Shown here: in pieces, positions 10,882 to 22,494 of the stretch
Position numbering within the stretch: position 1 is the stretch's first letter
How the letters are laid out: every line of letters starts with the position of its first letter
Assembly: GCA_002104985.1 (NCBI GenBank)
Contig: MCGO01000158.1
Location: forward strand, 1-64,000
DNA from: Rhizoclosmatium globosum
Taxonomy: Eukaryota; Chytridiomycota; Chytridiomycetes; Chytridiales; Chytriomycetaceae
Direction: 5' to 3'
Length of the DNA: 64,000 nucleotides
Program-made: the position numbers and the translations under genes
The notes under the pieces: model-generated
Databases searched by the model: none
What the model was told of the DNA's origin: nothing
The model's input: only the letters and a program-made list of their open reading frames with translations

Positions 10882-12947
10882 TCACTTATGTTTATAAGTA
10901 AATCCAACAAAAGCTGCTCTAAGCCCTTCCTCGTCCTTCCCCTTGTGCTGCAGAACAGGACTCCCTGTCCCACCGACACTCCCCAACCGCCTCAAAATGC
11001 CCATCGCCCCTCCAGTCCCTCCACCGCCAGTCTTTCGTCCTTCCTCAAGCTTCTTTTCAAGCTTCGCCTGCCGCTCTTTCACTTCCTGATACATTTTCAT
11101 ATCATTTGGATTCGAAAAGTCGTCAAAGTAGGATGTATCGATAGCGGAGGAGAGGTGTGGAACAAATGGGGGTACGACGGATGGGGAACGGAGTTGATGG
11201 AATGGATAGTCTTGGAAGAATGGGTGTGCTTGAAGTCTTGAGAGTCCCGCGATACGGTTTTGCGGATGAGTGATTAGCCTATCCTTTGTAAGTTAATCAT
11301 TCTCTTTCAGTAGGAACTAGAGGTTTCTCACTTGGTCACGAGATCCCACGCGCAATCGGATAGATTGAATTCCTCGTCTTCGCCAGTATAGACAGGGCGT
11401 TCAAGAACGCGTTCCCAGTGATACACATTCACCCAAATTCCGTCCGTGTTTGCAGCAGTGAATGGAGGAAATCCGCAAAGACATTCAAACAAGATGGTCC
11501 CTAAACTCCAATAATCGGCGGATAGACCGTACCCGCTCCCGCTTTTCGTTAGAACCTCAGGTGCCATGTAGTCAGGGCTTCCAACTTGAGAGAAACATCT
11601 CATTTCGACTGTGCGTTTCACGCTTTGGTATAGGTTGCGGCGGTCCGCGAGTGATTGATAGATGTATGGTGTTTCCTTGACCTTTTCGAGACGTGCACGC
11701 AGGTGGGCTACGCATTCGTCAGAAAGAGTTCCACGCGAAAGGCCGAAATCAGTTAGCTTCAGGTGGCCGGTTGCATCAATTAAAAAGTTTTCGGGTTTCA
11801 GGTCGCGGTGGATAAAGCCAAGACGGTGGAGCTCGGCGACAGCGGTTGCCATTTCTTATATGGAAAAGTTATATGGCGAATGGATGTTGAGAGATAGCAC
11901 ATACCGGCCACGTAAAAGCGTGCATGTTCTTCTCTCAAAACTCCACTGTTGTTTAACAAAGTTCTCACGTCACCACCCGGTACAAACTCCATAGCCAAGT
12001 ATACATTCTCCATGTCCTGAAAGGCATAAAATAACTTGACAAGCCACTCAGAATTTGCTCGTGTCAATATGTCACGCTCTGTGATCGAGTTAAGTCATTG
12101 AAAATGAACTTTATGGAGAAGGAAAACTTACCAGTTAAAACATGCTGCACCTCCCCCATTTTCTTCAAAGCCCTCTTATTCATTTTTTGAGAGCCATATA
12201 TTCCTTTTCACAACCTCCATCCCGCTTCCTCACCAAAAACACTTGTCCATACCCTCCTTGCCCAATCTGCAAGAGAATCTGGAACGACGAAAGCCGAAGG
12301 CGCGTTCTACGACTCCTCAAGATTTCGCGTTCTGATGCACAAAACTTGTTCCATTCCGCGTTTGCTTGAACATCATTCACGCAGCAGTTTTCGATATCTT
12401 GTTGTGCGAGTGCAGTTCTCTGGCGACGGCTGTCCAAGTATGTGATCAAGTCATAATAGTAATCCAAGAAGTAGACGCTTGTCATTTTCGAGTTTCGCTT
12501 CGTGGCTTCTGAGACGGGCTTTTGTTCCTCTAGACGAACATTTCGAGCGAGGGTGAAGCTGTCAAAGACATCTTCGGAGGGATTGATTCTTTGTTGTTGT
12601 GTGGCTTCAGAAGAAGCAGCGGATGATGGTGGCGGCACATCCTTTTTCGTTGAGATTTGAAAGTGGTGAAAGTACTTCGACAGGTCTGCGATTGTTGGAC
12701 GTGGCGGGAGGGGTGGCGGTTCCTTTAGTCATGGTAAGTGATTTGGTTATGAATTTAAGATTACTGTTACTTTTCTTTCACTCGATTCAGCTGCAGCTGC
12801 AGTTGAGGTCGGAATCTCTGGAGCTTCAACGAGGGCAGGAATTGGAATGATCGCGTCAGCTTCTTCTGTTTGGCTTTTTAATTTTAACTGAACATTTGCA
12901 GGCGTCGACATTGTTCGAAGCTGCTTCTTTTGTCCATCCGGATTCAT
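10882..12947 (-). CDS. NDR/LATS-family kinase, Dbf2/Sid2-like
   Basis: AGC-group serine/threonine kinase of the mitotic-exit/septation (Hippo-like) pathway. Exon 1 (start 12947 or 12911) is low complexity. After an intron (GTAACAG to CTAAAG) come an N-terminal regulatory region likely to bind Mob1, the glycine loop [10 protein letters not shown], the ALK lysine, the Dbf2 signatures [13 protein letters not shown] and [33 protein letters not shown], and the activation loop [13 protein letters not shown]. The C-terminal tail ends FVGFTYKHK, a hydrophobic motif. A typical NDR insert lies between TDFGLS and the activation Ser. At least four introns are present (about 12723, 12170, 12080, 11330) and no frame breaks. 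Orthology to Dbf2/Sid2 rather than NDR1/Cbk1 rests on the LYLAMEF/EFVPGGD stretch. Confidence 0.85.
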
Positions 12948-13134
12948 AGCCTTGGTGTAGTAACTTGGACGGTTTTGGTTGGTTTTGTAACTTTTGTTGA
13001 CAGCCACACAGTATACACTGACAATTCTTCGCCTCACTTTTAATTCTTCATTACTACGAGTGAATCATCATATTTATCACAAAAGTTTAAAGTGTATGCA
13101 GAATTGCAACCAGACCAAACTCTTTGGCAAGGAT

Positions 13135-14130
13135 TTATTTACCTCCAAACATCCACCTCAATGCAGCTTCATTATCCCCCAATTCTTCAGCAGGAGCATT
13201 TAAAAAGTTTGATGCAAGTCTAACTGACATATTATCCGCATTCAATTCAGGCCACTTTGTTTCAATAACCGAAAGCACGCCCTTATACATCAATTCATGT
13301 CCCTTCCCCTTGAAATGAAGTCCATCCGAAAAGTACGTGTCCAACGATTTAGGATCGTAGTTTGAATCGAGGTATGTTTGATTCCCTCCAAACAACTCCC
13401 ACGTATCCAAAACCGCAGCCCTATCACCTTCTATTTCATAAATCCGTTCAAACGCGTTCAAACAAGCCACTCGATACAGTTTCATAGATTCAAAGGTGTA
13501 ATAGTCAAACACCACAGGGGAACTGATTGGCGGAGGCGTAACCATCAGAATCCGTGCGTTTCGAGTAATCTGACAATATTCTTGCTGATTTCATTCAAAT
13601 AGTGTTGATACCGGTCAACTGACACATGTTGCGGCGACCTTCCTTTCAGTACGGAATCGTTCGTCCCAATCATCAAAACAACGAGTTTCGTTCGATTCGT
13701 GGGGAATTCGTTCAAGAGACGTGGAGTTGCGAGATTTAGCCAGTATGAATTGTATCCGGAGAATCCACGTGCTGAAACTGTCATTTTGCGAGAGTATCGG
13801 CGGGAAAGGTTGAGGGCCCAGCCTGTTGCATCCAGGCTTCCAAACTGTTGTCGGGAATTCAGATTAAGATGCTCTCGGTATTGTAAAGAAGAAAATAAAT
13901 AACCTCAGTCAAGGAGTCTCCTAGAAGTAGTATTTGGTCGTATCCCCAATCATCGACGTGAGGAGTGGTTTGCAAGGAAGTATGAGGTTCAGCGTAGTTA
14001 TCCTTTTCAGAAGAGAATGTTTCGCGGGACTAGGGGACCGGAGAAATGTGTATACAAGAAGAAGCGTCAAGGAAAGTAAGGAGCTGAGCTTCACAAGATT
14101 TGAGTGTCGTCCAAGCAGAAAACGGGTCAT
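13135..14130 (-). CDS. SGNH hydrolase copy F, membrane-anchored
   Basis: IAH1-like SGNH esterase. Exon 1 from 14130 encodes MTRFLLGRHSNLVKLSSLLS and a following hydrophobic run (LTLLLVYTFL), then DDWGYDQILLLGDSLTE with the nucleophile. After a short intron (GTTATT to ACAACAG), exon 2 has DATGWALNLSRRYSRK, FSGYNSYWL, IGTNDSV, ILMVTPPP, LDTWELF, DGLHFKGKG (catalytic His) and KWPELNADNM. Two breaks (about 13563 and 13960) need one base each. The start lies about 210 bp from the divergent family X copy 1. Confidence 0.75.
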
Positions 14131-14339
14131 AATATTCAAAGAGATTCAAAGGAGAATTCCTCATTATATCCTCTAATATATCAGATGACTAAACTATTCT
14201 GCCGATTATTGCAGGGTGCACGCGAACAATGGATGTCAGCGTTCACATTGTGGATTGATAACATCCCAAAAGTACCTCAGGATAGGTCTGGGCCCTTCAG
14301 CGAAACAAGTGCAAATCATCCACAATCTTAAGGGTCGGA

Positions 14340-15838
14340 ATGGAATCAACAATCGAGCTTCTACGCGAATATGGTAATGAGAGAGCCTGTGATCTATGTT
14401 CAGCGAAGTACTTACTCCTATCTACCAGAAACGTTAAGTTCACGCATTTTGGCCCTTTTGCCAATCGAGAAACAATGTAAAGAGCAGGTTCGGTATTTTC
14501 ATCCCTTCATTACGAGAAGTTAACGGTTTCAAGGTCAAAGAAATCAAACACATTGAACAGGAACTAGAAAAACACAAGAAAGAGTTGGCGGAAGCAGTGA
14601 ACCATCTGGAATCTGTTAAAGAAACTCAAACAGGAGCAACAAGTGTTTTTCGTCGCGGAAGCATCAAGGTAAGAAATAGAAACGCGGAATTCCAACTCAT
14701 ACAACTCCCCCGCAGAAACAAGACGATGGCGCTGCAAAACTAATGGAAGCTCAATCTCGTGAACAATCGATCGTCCTCGCAATCACAAATCTGAAACAAA
14801 GACTGAAAACAAACACAAAATTCCATGAACGTCTCGTCCAAGAAACCGAACCCTTAGCCACCTTACGCAGCGACCTCGTCTCCCTCGTTGCAAAATACTT
14901 TTTCATGCACCCATCTACGGAAGAATCCTATTTTCCAAACAACTCGACCACGCCATCGACGAGTTCTTTATCGCGCACAAAGACAGTCACAACCTCAAAA
15001 CCGCGGCCATAAACGTGCATCGAGGCGTGAAACTCCTGAAACAAGATAAAGGCGTGGTATCAGCGAATAAGACGTGGACATCGTGGCTCTTGAGGATATC
15101 ATCTTCAGCCTTCATTTCCTGCAACTTGCAAACACGTTTTGGCCTAATTTGAGGAGCATTGCGATGCCGGACTCCTTTGATAAAATAAAAGGAAGTGGAA
15201 AGGGGGAAGTCAGCGCGATAATTGGGAATGGCAAGCGAACGGCTGAATTGTTGAAGGCGCATTTATCGGAGACGGCCGATTTTCTCAAGAAGGAACAGAA
15301 GACGAATATTGAAGTGCTTAATTCAGTGTTTATGAGAATCATGGATGTGTCGGATAAACTCAAGCTCGTGCGCTTCAAAATGATGGAGGCAAGCTCATGT
15401 CGCTTGTACCTGGGACGGAAAAGAGGACGGTGAAAGATTCGCAGTGGAAGAGGATATTAGAGCCTGATATCAACTTTATGAAAAAGGTCGCTGTCTTGGA
15501 TATTGTCGCAAGGGGTTGAGGAGATTGGTCGAGCTGTTGGACAGATATACGTCAGTTCATTTAAATTTGAGGAGGAGTTTGCCAAGGAAGTTCCTGCACA
15601 ACGGGAGGAAATGCAACGGTCTCCATCGTTTACGATTGTGATTGAGGCACCCTATGAGCCTCCATCGACTACAAACACTCCTAGAAACATGTCAAGACAG
15701 TTGTCTGCTGACGACTTTCCCACTCCTCCGAGTTCTGCTCCGCCTGTTCCAAAGATTGACGCTTCTTCAGAGTGGATTCTATGCCCCGTACAGCGCCAAT
15801 CAAGTCAAACTCGTTGCCGAGGATACACCATAAAATGA
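14340..15838 (+). CDS. family X copy 1, coiled-coil/helical protein of unknown function
   Basis: I do not recognise this family. The start at 14340 gives MESTIELLREY in a small exon, then ETLSSRILALLPIEKQCKEQ. A heptad-rich stretch (IKHIEQELEKHKKELAEAVN) predicts a coiled coil, followed by a long all-helical region. It aligns over its length with the copies at 38.3 and 39.9 kb: LVAKYFFMHPSTEES matches LFSKILLLNPNPEET, and GVEEIGRAVGQIYVSSF matches EEIGKAVGLFYLDL. It is the most divergent copy and has an extra Ser/Pro-rich tail. Frame breaks near 14930, 15070, 15390 and 15510 each need one base. Its 3' end converges on SEC11. Confidence 0.55.
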
Positions 15839-15947
15839 GATTAAAATGAGATCATATCGTGGCTTTTTAATGTTGAAAACTGTGCTTTGTTTCTTTTCCC
15901 CTCCCTCATTATTCCTGTTGTGAAATAAAGGTTAGAACGGCGATTGT

Positions 15948-16663
15948 CTACTTTGAAGCGACCCTCACCTCTTTCGTAATCAATACGAATATACCCATGA
16001 CAGCCAACAAGACCACCTTTAGTTGCGGGTAGTCATTCAAAATAATCGTCACCATTCCAATGTATGGCATGTACATTGAAACACGTCCCACCACTTCCTT
16101 ATCCGACACCCACATTTGTCCTCTGTTGTATAGACCACGGTCATCCACTGGATTGTTGTCACCTTTTGTCAAGAGGTATTGTTTGCCATCAGTGTTGCTT
16201 TATGAGTTGGAATTAATGAACAACGATAAGCACGCATTCCACTTACTTATCATGTACTTCCAATACTCTGTGCACGATGGGAATGACTTTGCCGTCAATC
16301 TTGAATACGCAGATATCGCCCACTCGAACGGGGTTGCTGAACATTGAGAGAAGAAGCAAGTCTCCACGTTGGAAAGCAGGTTCCATAGATTCACTTTTTA
16401 ATGGATAGGCTTTAATACTTTGCCCAGTGTGAAGGGTGAAAGGGGACGAGACCTGAGAACAACGACAATTGGGCTTTCTGAGTTTGTGACGACAGCGAGG
16501 CCTTTCCACATTGCTAAAGCCGAGGAAACGACGAGGAAGAAGTTGAGGATTTGGTGCAGGATTTGCCGCCTTTGAATGAGTTCAATTGTGTTAGTGGGCT
16601 GTCCTGGGAGAGGAGGCCCGGTACTCACACGGACATGTGCTTGAACGATCCAAAGATTTCCAT
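15948..16663 (-). CDS. SEC11: signal peptidase complex catalytic subunit SEC11
   Basis: ER membrane signal peptidase of family S26, which cleaves signal peptides of secretory proteins. Exon 1 (from 16663) encodes [12 protein letters not shown]. Exon 2 carries the transmembrane segment ([20 protein letters not shown]). An intron (GTCTCG to AAAAAG) splits the nucleophile block, which reads S-E-S-M-E-P rather than the usual S-G-S-M-E-P. Next come [27 protein letters not shown] with the catalytic His, then [28 protein letters not shown] and a C-terminal hydrophobic stretch. The order and length (about 180 residues) fit the family. The Glu at the variable position is read across the splice junction and should be confirmed with RNA. 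Confidence 0.9.
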
Positions 16664-17009
16664 TTTTGGTTGCTTTGTTGGTTTTGTTTGGTTGGATTCG
16701 TTGGTTGGGTTGGGTGGTTTGGTTTGGGGAAAGTTCCAACTCACCACAACTTCAGTGAATAGAATCAAAAGTGAGTGTATTAATTGGGCTTTAACTTATA
16801 CGTAATAAATGCCCTGGCGTAAACGACTAGGTCTAAGCGAAAACTCCCATAAAAACATGATAAAAGCCGATAATTGGAGGAAGTAAGAGACGTTGACAGA
16901 ATTAGCCAAATCATTTTTGAGAGTTCTCTTTTCCGTTTCCAACTAATGACCAATCTTCTTTCTTTTTTTCTCCAACCTTCTTTTGTCCTTGAATCCAACC
17001 AACCAAACA
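16664..17009. promoter_or_regulatory. divergent promoter region SEC11 / DDX21-like
   Basis: 346 bp between two divergent start codons. A pyrimidine-rich tract (TTTCTTTTTTTCTCC, about 16959-16973) lies just upstream of the helicase ATG. No clear TATA box is seen. Confidence 0.35.
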
Positions 17010-19563
17010 ATGTCCCCCGCCATCGAAAAGAAGAGCAAGAAGAAGTCCAAGGACGAAACCGAAGTTGCTGAGTCGCTGCCGAATCGCCAGCAAAAGAAAA
17101 GAAACAAAAGAAGAAAAACAAGGACGATCAAGTTGAAGTTGATGAATCCGAAACGCCAAAAAAGAAATCAAAGAAACGAAAGGCAGAAACCGAAGACGAA
17201 GAACTCAAAACGATGACGAAGTGAAGCCAAAGAAGGAAAAGAAGGCTAAAGCAAAGACGACGGAATCAGATGATGAAAAGGAGGCCAAGAAGAAGAAGAG
17301 AAAGGTGGAAGAAATCAAGGAGGAAACTACCGAGAGAAGTGACGAAGTTGCAGAGGAGGATATGCAAGGGGACGAGAATGGTGATGAAGAGCTAGTGAAG
17401 AACAGAAGGAGGAAGTCCCCAAAGAACTGCAACTCTCCTCCTACGATCTCAGTAAATCCACTGTCGACGCTCTCATCAATTCAAACCGTCCCGCATTATT
17501 CCCCATCCAAGCCGCCTGTTTCCAAAAAGTTATGGCCGGAAAAGATTTACTCGGACGCGCTCGAACTGGAACTGGAAAGACTCTGCATTCACTCTCCTGT
17601 CGTTGAGACTCTCAAAAAGGAGATTGCAAAGAATCGGGCTGAATTCACGAAACGCGGGCGTCCTCCTTTTGCTCTGATCATGGCTCCAACACGTGAACTT
17701 GCCAACCAAGTGTTTAGAGAGTTTGAAACTATTGCGGCGGGAGAGTTGCAGATGGTGTGTGTTTATGGTGGTTCTCCTTATGAAGTTCAAAGTAAGCTGT
17801 GTTGTATTTTTGTTTTGGAGTCAAATATTAACAGTTTTCTGATCAGATCGTGCATTCATGAATGGAGTTGATGTGGTTGTTGGTACCCAGGTCGTTTGAT
17901 GGATCACGTCGACCGTGGAACTTTGAAACTTCATAACCTTAAGGTAATTACCATCGACTGGCACCCAAACATAAGCTTAACGTTTCCTTCATACAGTTCG
18001 TTGTACTTGATGAGTGTGACCAAATGTTAGACATCGGTAGGTGTCCTTCAGCTCCTCTTTTGCAATTTCAATCTAAATACACTTGAATAGGGTTCGCGGA
18101 AAACATGGAAAAGATTTTGCAAGACGTTGCAACTCAAAAAGAGGCTCAAGGCACAGCAAAGTCACGTCCACTTCAAACCTTGCTATTTTCTGCTACTTTA
18201 CCATCCTGGATTGACGGTGTACTTAAAAAGTACATGAAGGAGGATCGTGAAACCGTCGATCTCGTTGGATCCCAGAAGTTGAAGACGAGTGAGAAAGTCA
18301 CCCATTTGTGTATCCCTCAAAGTGGCAGAACCGTGCCGACATTTTGGGGGATATTGTTGCAGTTTATGGTCGCGGCGGAAGCTCTCGTACAATCGTTTTT
18401 GTCGAGACTAAAAATGAAGCGAATGAACTTGGACTGAATGAAAAGTTGGCGGCATTTGGAACGCAAGTTCTTCACGGAGATGTTCAGCAAAAGACCAGAG
18501 AGACTGCTATTCAAGGATTTAGAGACGGAAAGTTCAGATGTCTTGTGACTAGTAAGTTCAATAATTGAACGCCCATCTTTAATAACTCTATCAAACAGCC
18601 AACGTGTGTGCTCGTGGTGTCGATATCCCTGAAGTCGATTTAGTCATCAACTGTGAGCCTCCAGGCGACGTTGAAACATATGTGCACAGATCTGGACGAA
18701 CTGGACGAGCTGGAAAGTCTGGAGTCTGTGTGACATTCTACAAGCAACAACAAGAATACCTCCTTCAAAACATTACCCGCAAAGCCGGAGTTCAGTTCAA
18801 GAAAGCCGGAGCCCCACAACCAAAAGATATCATCAAATCCCGGTCCCTCGACTCCTTGGAAAACCTCCGAGCCGTACACCCTGGTGCCTTGGCATACTTC
18901 AGTGACGCTGCGGAATCCATTCTCGCACACTACAAAAACGATCCAATCACTGCTCTCTCCGCAGCCCTTGCTGTCATCTGCAACACCACAAAACCCCTCC
19001 CCCCACGCTCCTTACTCTCCGCAACCGAAGGCTTCTTAACAGTCTTATTCCAATGCAACCAAAAAATCCGAAACGTTGGGTTTGTCAAATCAATCGTCCA
19101 ACGCAGTCACCCTGGAATCGGGTGGGAAGATGCGCTTGGATGGAGACTTACGAAGGATGAGACGGGTGTTGTGTGTGATGTTAAAGCGGATAAGATTGAA
19201 GAGCTGGAGGGTGGACACTTTAAACTTGGAGGTGTTGTTTGGAATGGAAAGGGGGTTGAGATGTCGTTGCCTACTGAGGTGCCTGAGATGATGGAGAGTA
19301 GTAATTCTGGAGGTGGGTTCCAGTCTGGAGGTCGTGGAGGATTTGGAGGACGAGGAGGTAGTTATGGAGGTCGTGGTGGAAGTTCTGGAGGTTATGGGGG
19401 TAGAGGTGGTAGTTCCGGTGGAAGCTACAGTTCAAGAGGAGGTAGTTCTGGTGGTTCGAGGGGAGGTTTTGGATCTCGAGGAGGTGCTAGTTCAGGTGGA
19501 TTTGGTGGAAGAGGTGGGTCGCGTGGTGGAGGTTTCGGATCAAGGGGTCGAGGTGCTCATTAA
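17010..19563 (+). CDS. nucleolar DEAD-box RNA helicase, DDX21/DDX50-like
   Basis: ATP-dependent RNA helicase expected to act in nucleolar rRNA processing. A Lys/Glu-rich N-terminus precedes LFPIQAAC (Q motif), ARTGTGKT (motif I), APTRELANQ (Ia), [22 protein letters not shown] (motif II is D-E-C-D, not DEAD), [10 protein letters not shown] (III), [14 protein letters not shown] (IV), [14 protein letters not shown] (V) and [10 protein letters not shown] (VI). A GUCT domain follows ([28 protein letters not shown]), then a C-terminal RGG/SGG repeat tail. GUCT plus RGG tail identifies the DDX21/Gu group. At least five introns are present (about 17793, 17944, 18037, 18550). Single-base deletions near 17090, 17210, 17585, 17595 and 17892 break the 5' half only, which is implausible biologically in such a gene. 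Confidence 0.85.
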
Positions 19564-19926
19564 CTGAATAAATAAATAAAGTGACTTAATTTCTCCCAGA
19601 ATGTCGTAATTCGATTATACATGAGAGTAGGATTGCAGTAAAGAACCCACATTTGGTATTAAATATTGACTCATTAAAAGTCTGGCTCAAATATCGCTGG
19701 CTCAAGATACTTGTCTTGTAAGTTGTGTGCTGGGTTTCATTGACAGGAATGCCTCTGTGAATTCAGAGGTTTTAGAACAAGGGAAACTCTGCGGTTATTA
19801 TTTAACTCAAAATAAAGTGATTTGAAATGAGGGCTCGGTACTACGGCGTTTCGAACGAACGGCAATATCGCCACTCGATTTTCAGATTGGAACACAAAAA
19901 TCAACCACCAATCGTTATCCACGACA

Positions 19927-21144
19927 ATGTCATATTCGATGAGCACCGGATCTTCTGTCACGTTTGTGTTTCGGCGTTCCCGAACATTGGCATTGAAGGG
20001 CAAGCGAGGCATTGAGGTGCTCCAGCTTAAACCGGATGGAAGCATTGATCCGGAACCAGTCGCACTTGTCCACCAAATGGACTTTTCTGCGGCATCGCCC
20101 TACACCCTTTGTAACTTTAGAATTCAGAGCACGTCAAATCCCAATGATTTGCTCGGTGTGTACTCTTAATTTGATTGAGTATGAAACATTGATTGATTTG
20201 TTACTGGTCAGACTTTGAGCCACATGGCTACGCACTTGGCTTCTCAATTAGAGACAGAGACTTCAAGTCCTTGTCGTACGATGTGAATGCGATGAGAACC
20301 ATGAACTCCATCTGCGATATCACAATGTCAAGAACTGCTCTTTCGTGGGCCGAACAAGGTGCACAGTACATCAAGTATGAAGAACTAAAGAGAATCTACC
20401 AGAACAGGTTTTTTAATCATACCTACACTTCACACTTCTTAATAATTCGTATAATCCGTTGACAGAACCTTTCCTACTCCAAAAACTTCACCACAGTCCC
20501 TCGGAGAAGACTACAAGACAGTTGTAGCTATGGAGGTCAGCAACAAGTACAAGAAACCTCTTGATCGTATTGTGTACAGAATCGATGCTGACCAACCAGT
20601 TGGATTTGGACCTCCACCGCCAGAAGAAGCCAAGCCCATGCATGCTTTGGGAATCAAGCTGGACGATAAAAAGTTTTTGAAACTTTCAGATGACAAGGAG
20701 TACAAGGTGAACTCCGTTTTGGAACTGCGTCACGGTACCGGGCTTCAATCTGTCCCCAACGAAATGTACTTTTCCCGTATTCCAAACGAAGGACAAGTCT
20801 TTGCTGTTGCAAGCGTCGATCGTTTGAAGTTTTACCGCGGAAAGTGGTGGGAGGAAGTTGAAATTTGGGACGGCATTGGTGGCGTCGAGGATGACGGAGA
20901 GTTCCCAGTGTTTGGAAGTGTTAAATTCAACACTAATACTTTTGGATTTGGGCAATTGGGTCTTGAGTTAGGGAGAGAAATCAATACCAAAACTTTGGTT
21001 TTGCTTGGGTCGCTTCTCTGTGCATGGCAGAGTGACTGTATCAACCCAAGAGGTCCCTTCCAACTTAGAAACTTGGAAATCAAGTTAGATCGTGGAAGAC
21101 AAGCGTTCTGGATGGCAGCTACTGGAATCTGCGAGATTATGTGA
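19927..21144 (+). CDS. family Y copy 1, unknown conserved protein
   Basis: I do not recognise this family. The exons read without breaks. Exon 1 starts at 19927 and contains TFVFRRSRTLALKGKRGIEV. Exon 2 has EPHGYALGFSIRDRDFKSL. The long last exon has EDYKTVVAMEVSNKYKKPLD, a proline run, EVEIWDGIGGVEDDGEFPVF and a C-terminus rich in conserved residues (CINPRGPFQLRNLEIKLDRG). It is about 370 residues with no signal peptide or transmembrane segment. A paralogue follows 61 bp downstream on the same strand. The alternating hydrophobic pattern suggests a mostly beta fold, but this is only an inference. Confidence 0.6.
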
Positions 21145-21205
21145 TTCATACTTTTTATAAATTGGGAATAGAGACACTGCTATTGCATGATTTAACGTCG
21201 CTTAA

Positions 21206-22433
21206 ATGAAGATGGTTGAAACGCCACCAATCGCTGAATCTACAACAACGTTTGTGTTCCGCCGCTCCAGAACTTTGGCGCTCAAAGGCAGAAGAGGAAT
21301 TGAAGTTCTCCGGCTTTCGGCGGATGGAAGTGTAGATCCGGAACCAGTGTTCCTGTTTCATCAGATGGAGTTCTGTTCCTCCTCCCCCTATACTCTCTGC
21401 AACTTCAGAGTGCAAAGTACTGCCAATCCAAATAATCTACTTGGTGAGTATCCGTTTTGGATTACATTGTGAGTGATACCATCGACTGATATTGCGATTG
21501 TAATCACATTAGATTTTGAACCATATGGCTATGCACTCGGATTCTCTGTGCGAGACAGAGAATTTAGGTCCCTTCCATTCGATGTCAATGCCATGCGAAA
21601 TATGACAGCTATTTGCGATGTCACTTGGCGAAGACCAACCTTACTTGGGAAGAGCAAGATGCAGAATACATTTCTTTCCGCGAGTTAAAACAGCGTTACC
21701 AAAAGTATGTTATTCGACACAGTGATTGCTGTGTATGCTTAGAAATCATAATAGGGTCACTTATGCTGAACCAAATACGAATCCACGTTCCCTCCAAGAA
21801 GATTACAAGACTGTCATTTCTTTAGAGGCAAGCAAGGCATGCAAGAAACCTCTTGATCGCATAGTCTACAGAACTGATGCAGACCAACCCTTGGCTTTGG
21901 ACCTCCTCCACCACCGGAACCAATGCCAGCACACGCTTTAGGTTTCCAGCTCGCTCCAAAAGCAAAGTTGAAACTTTCAGATGACAAGGAGTACAAAATC
22001 ACTTCAGTCTTGAACTTATGCCACGCAACCGGCCTTCAGGCTGCGTCTGGTGCCTTCAATTATCCGCGATTCCAAACGAAGGACAAGTTTTCGCTGTTGC
22101 CACTGTCGATCGATTAAGCTTTATCGCGGAAAGTCATGGGAGGAAGTTGAGATTTGGGATGGAATCGGCGGTGTGGAGGACGATGGCGAGTTTCCCATCT
22201 TTGGAAACGTTATTTTCAACACTGGGGCTCCTGGCTTTGAGCAGTTGGGCCTCAAGTGGAATGGAGAATCGAATGATAACACGTTGGCTTTGTTTGGATC
22301 TATTCTTTGTGCATGGCAGAGTGACTGTATCAACCCAAGAGGTCCATTTAAGCTAAGAAACTTGGAAATTAAGCTGGATCGTGGAAGACAAGCGTTCTGG
22401 ATGGCAGTGACAGGAATCTGTGAAGTGATGTAG
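21206..22433 (+). CDS. family Y copy 2, unknown conserved protein (frame breaks)
   Basis: Tandem paralogue of the preceding gene with the same exon plan: TFVFRRSRTLALKGRRGIEV, EPYGYALGFSVRDREFRSL, EDYKTVISLEASKACKKPLD, EVEIWDGIGGVEDDGEFPIF and CINPRGPFKLRNLEIKLDRG. Its start at 21206 gives MKMVETPPIAESTT. At least four frame breaks (about 21640, 21893, 22068, 22118) each need one base, while copy 1 next to it has none. Either this copy is decaying or the local consensus is poor. Protein similarity across the breaks remains high, which favours poor consensus. Confidence 0.5.
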
Positions 22434-22494
22434 AAGAAGGTGGGAAAACATTATAGAAGCTATCCACATTTTGTTTTATTCAGTGTACTTTCAA

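Noticed and set aside
17010..17900. DDX21-like gene as a pseudogene
   Set aside because: The 3' half is intact with all motifs, and breaks in the 5' half are single-base losses that each restore conserved motifs when repaired.
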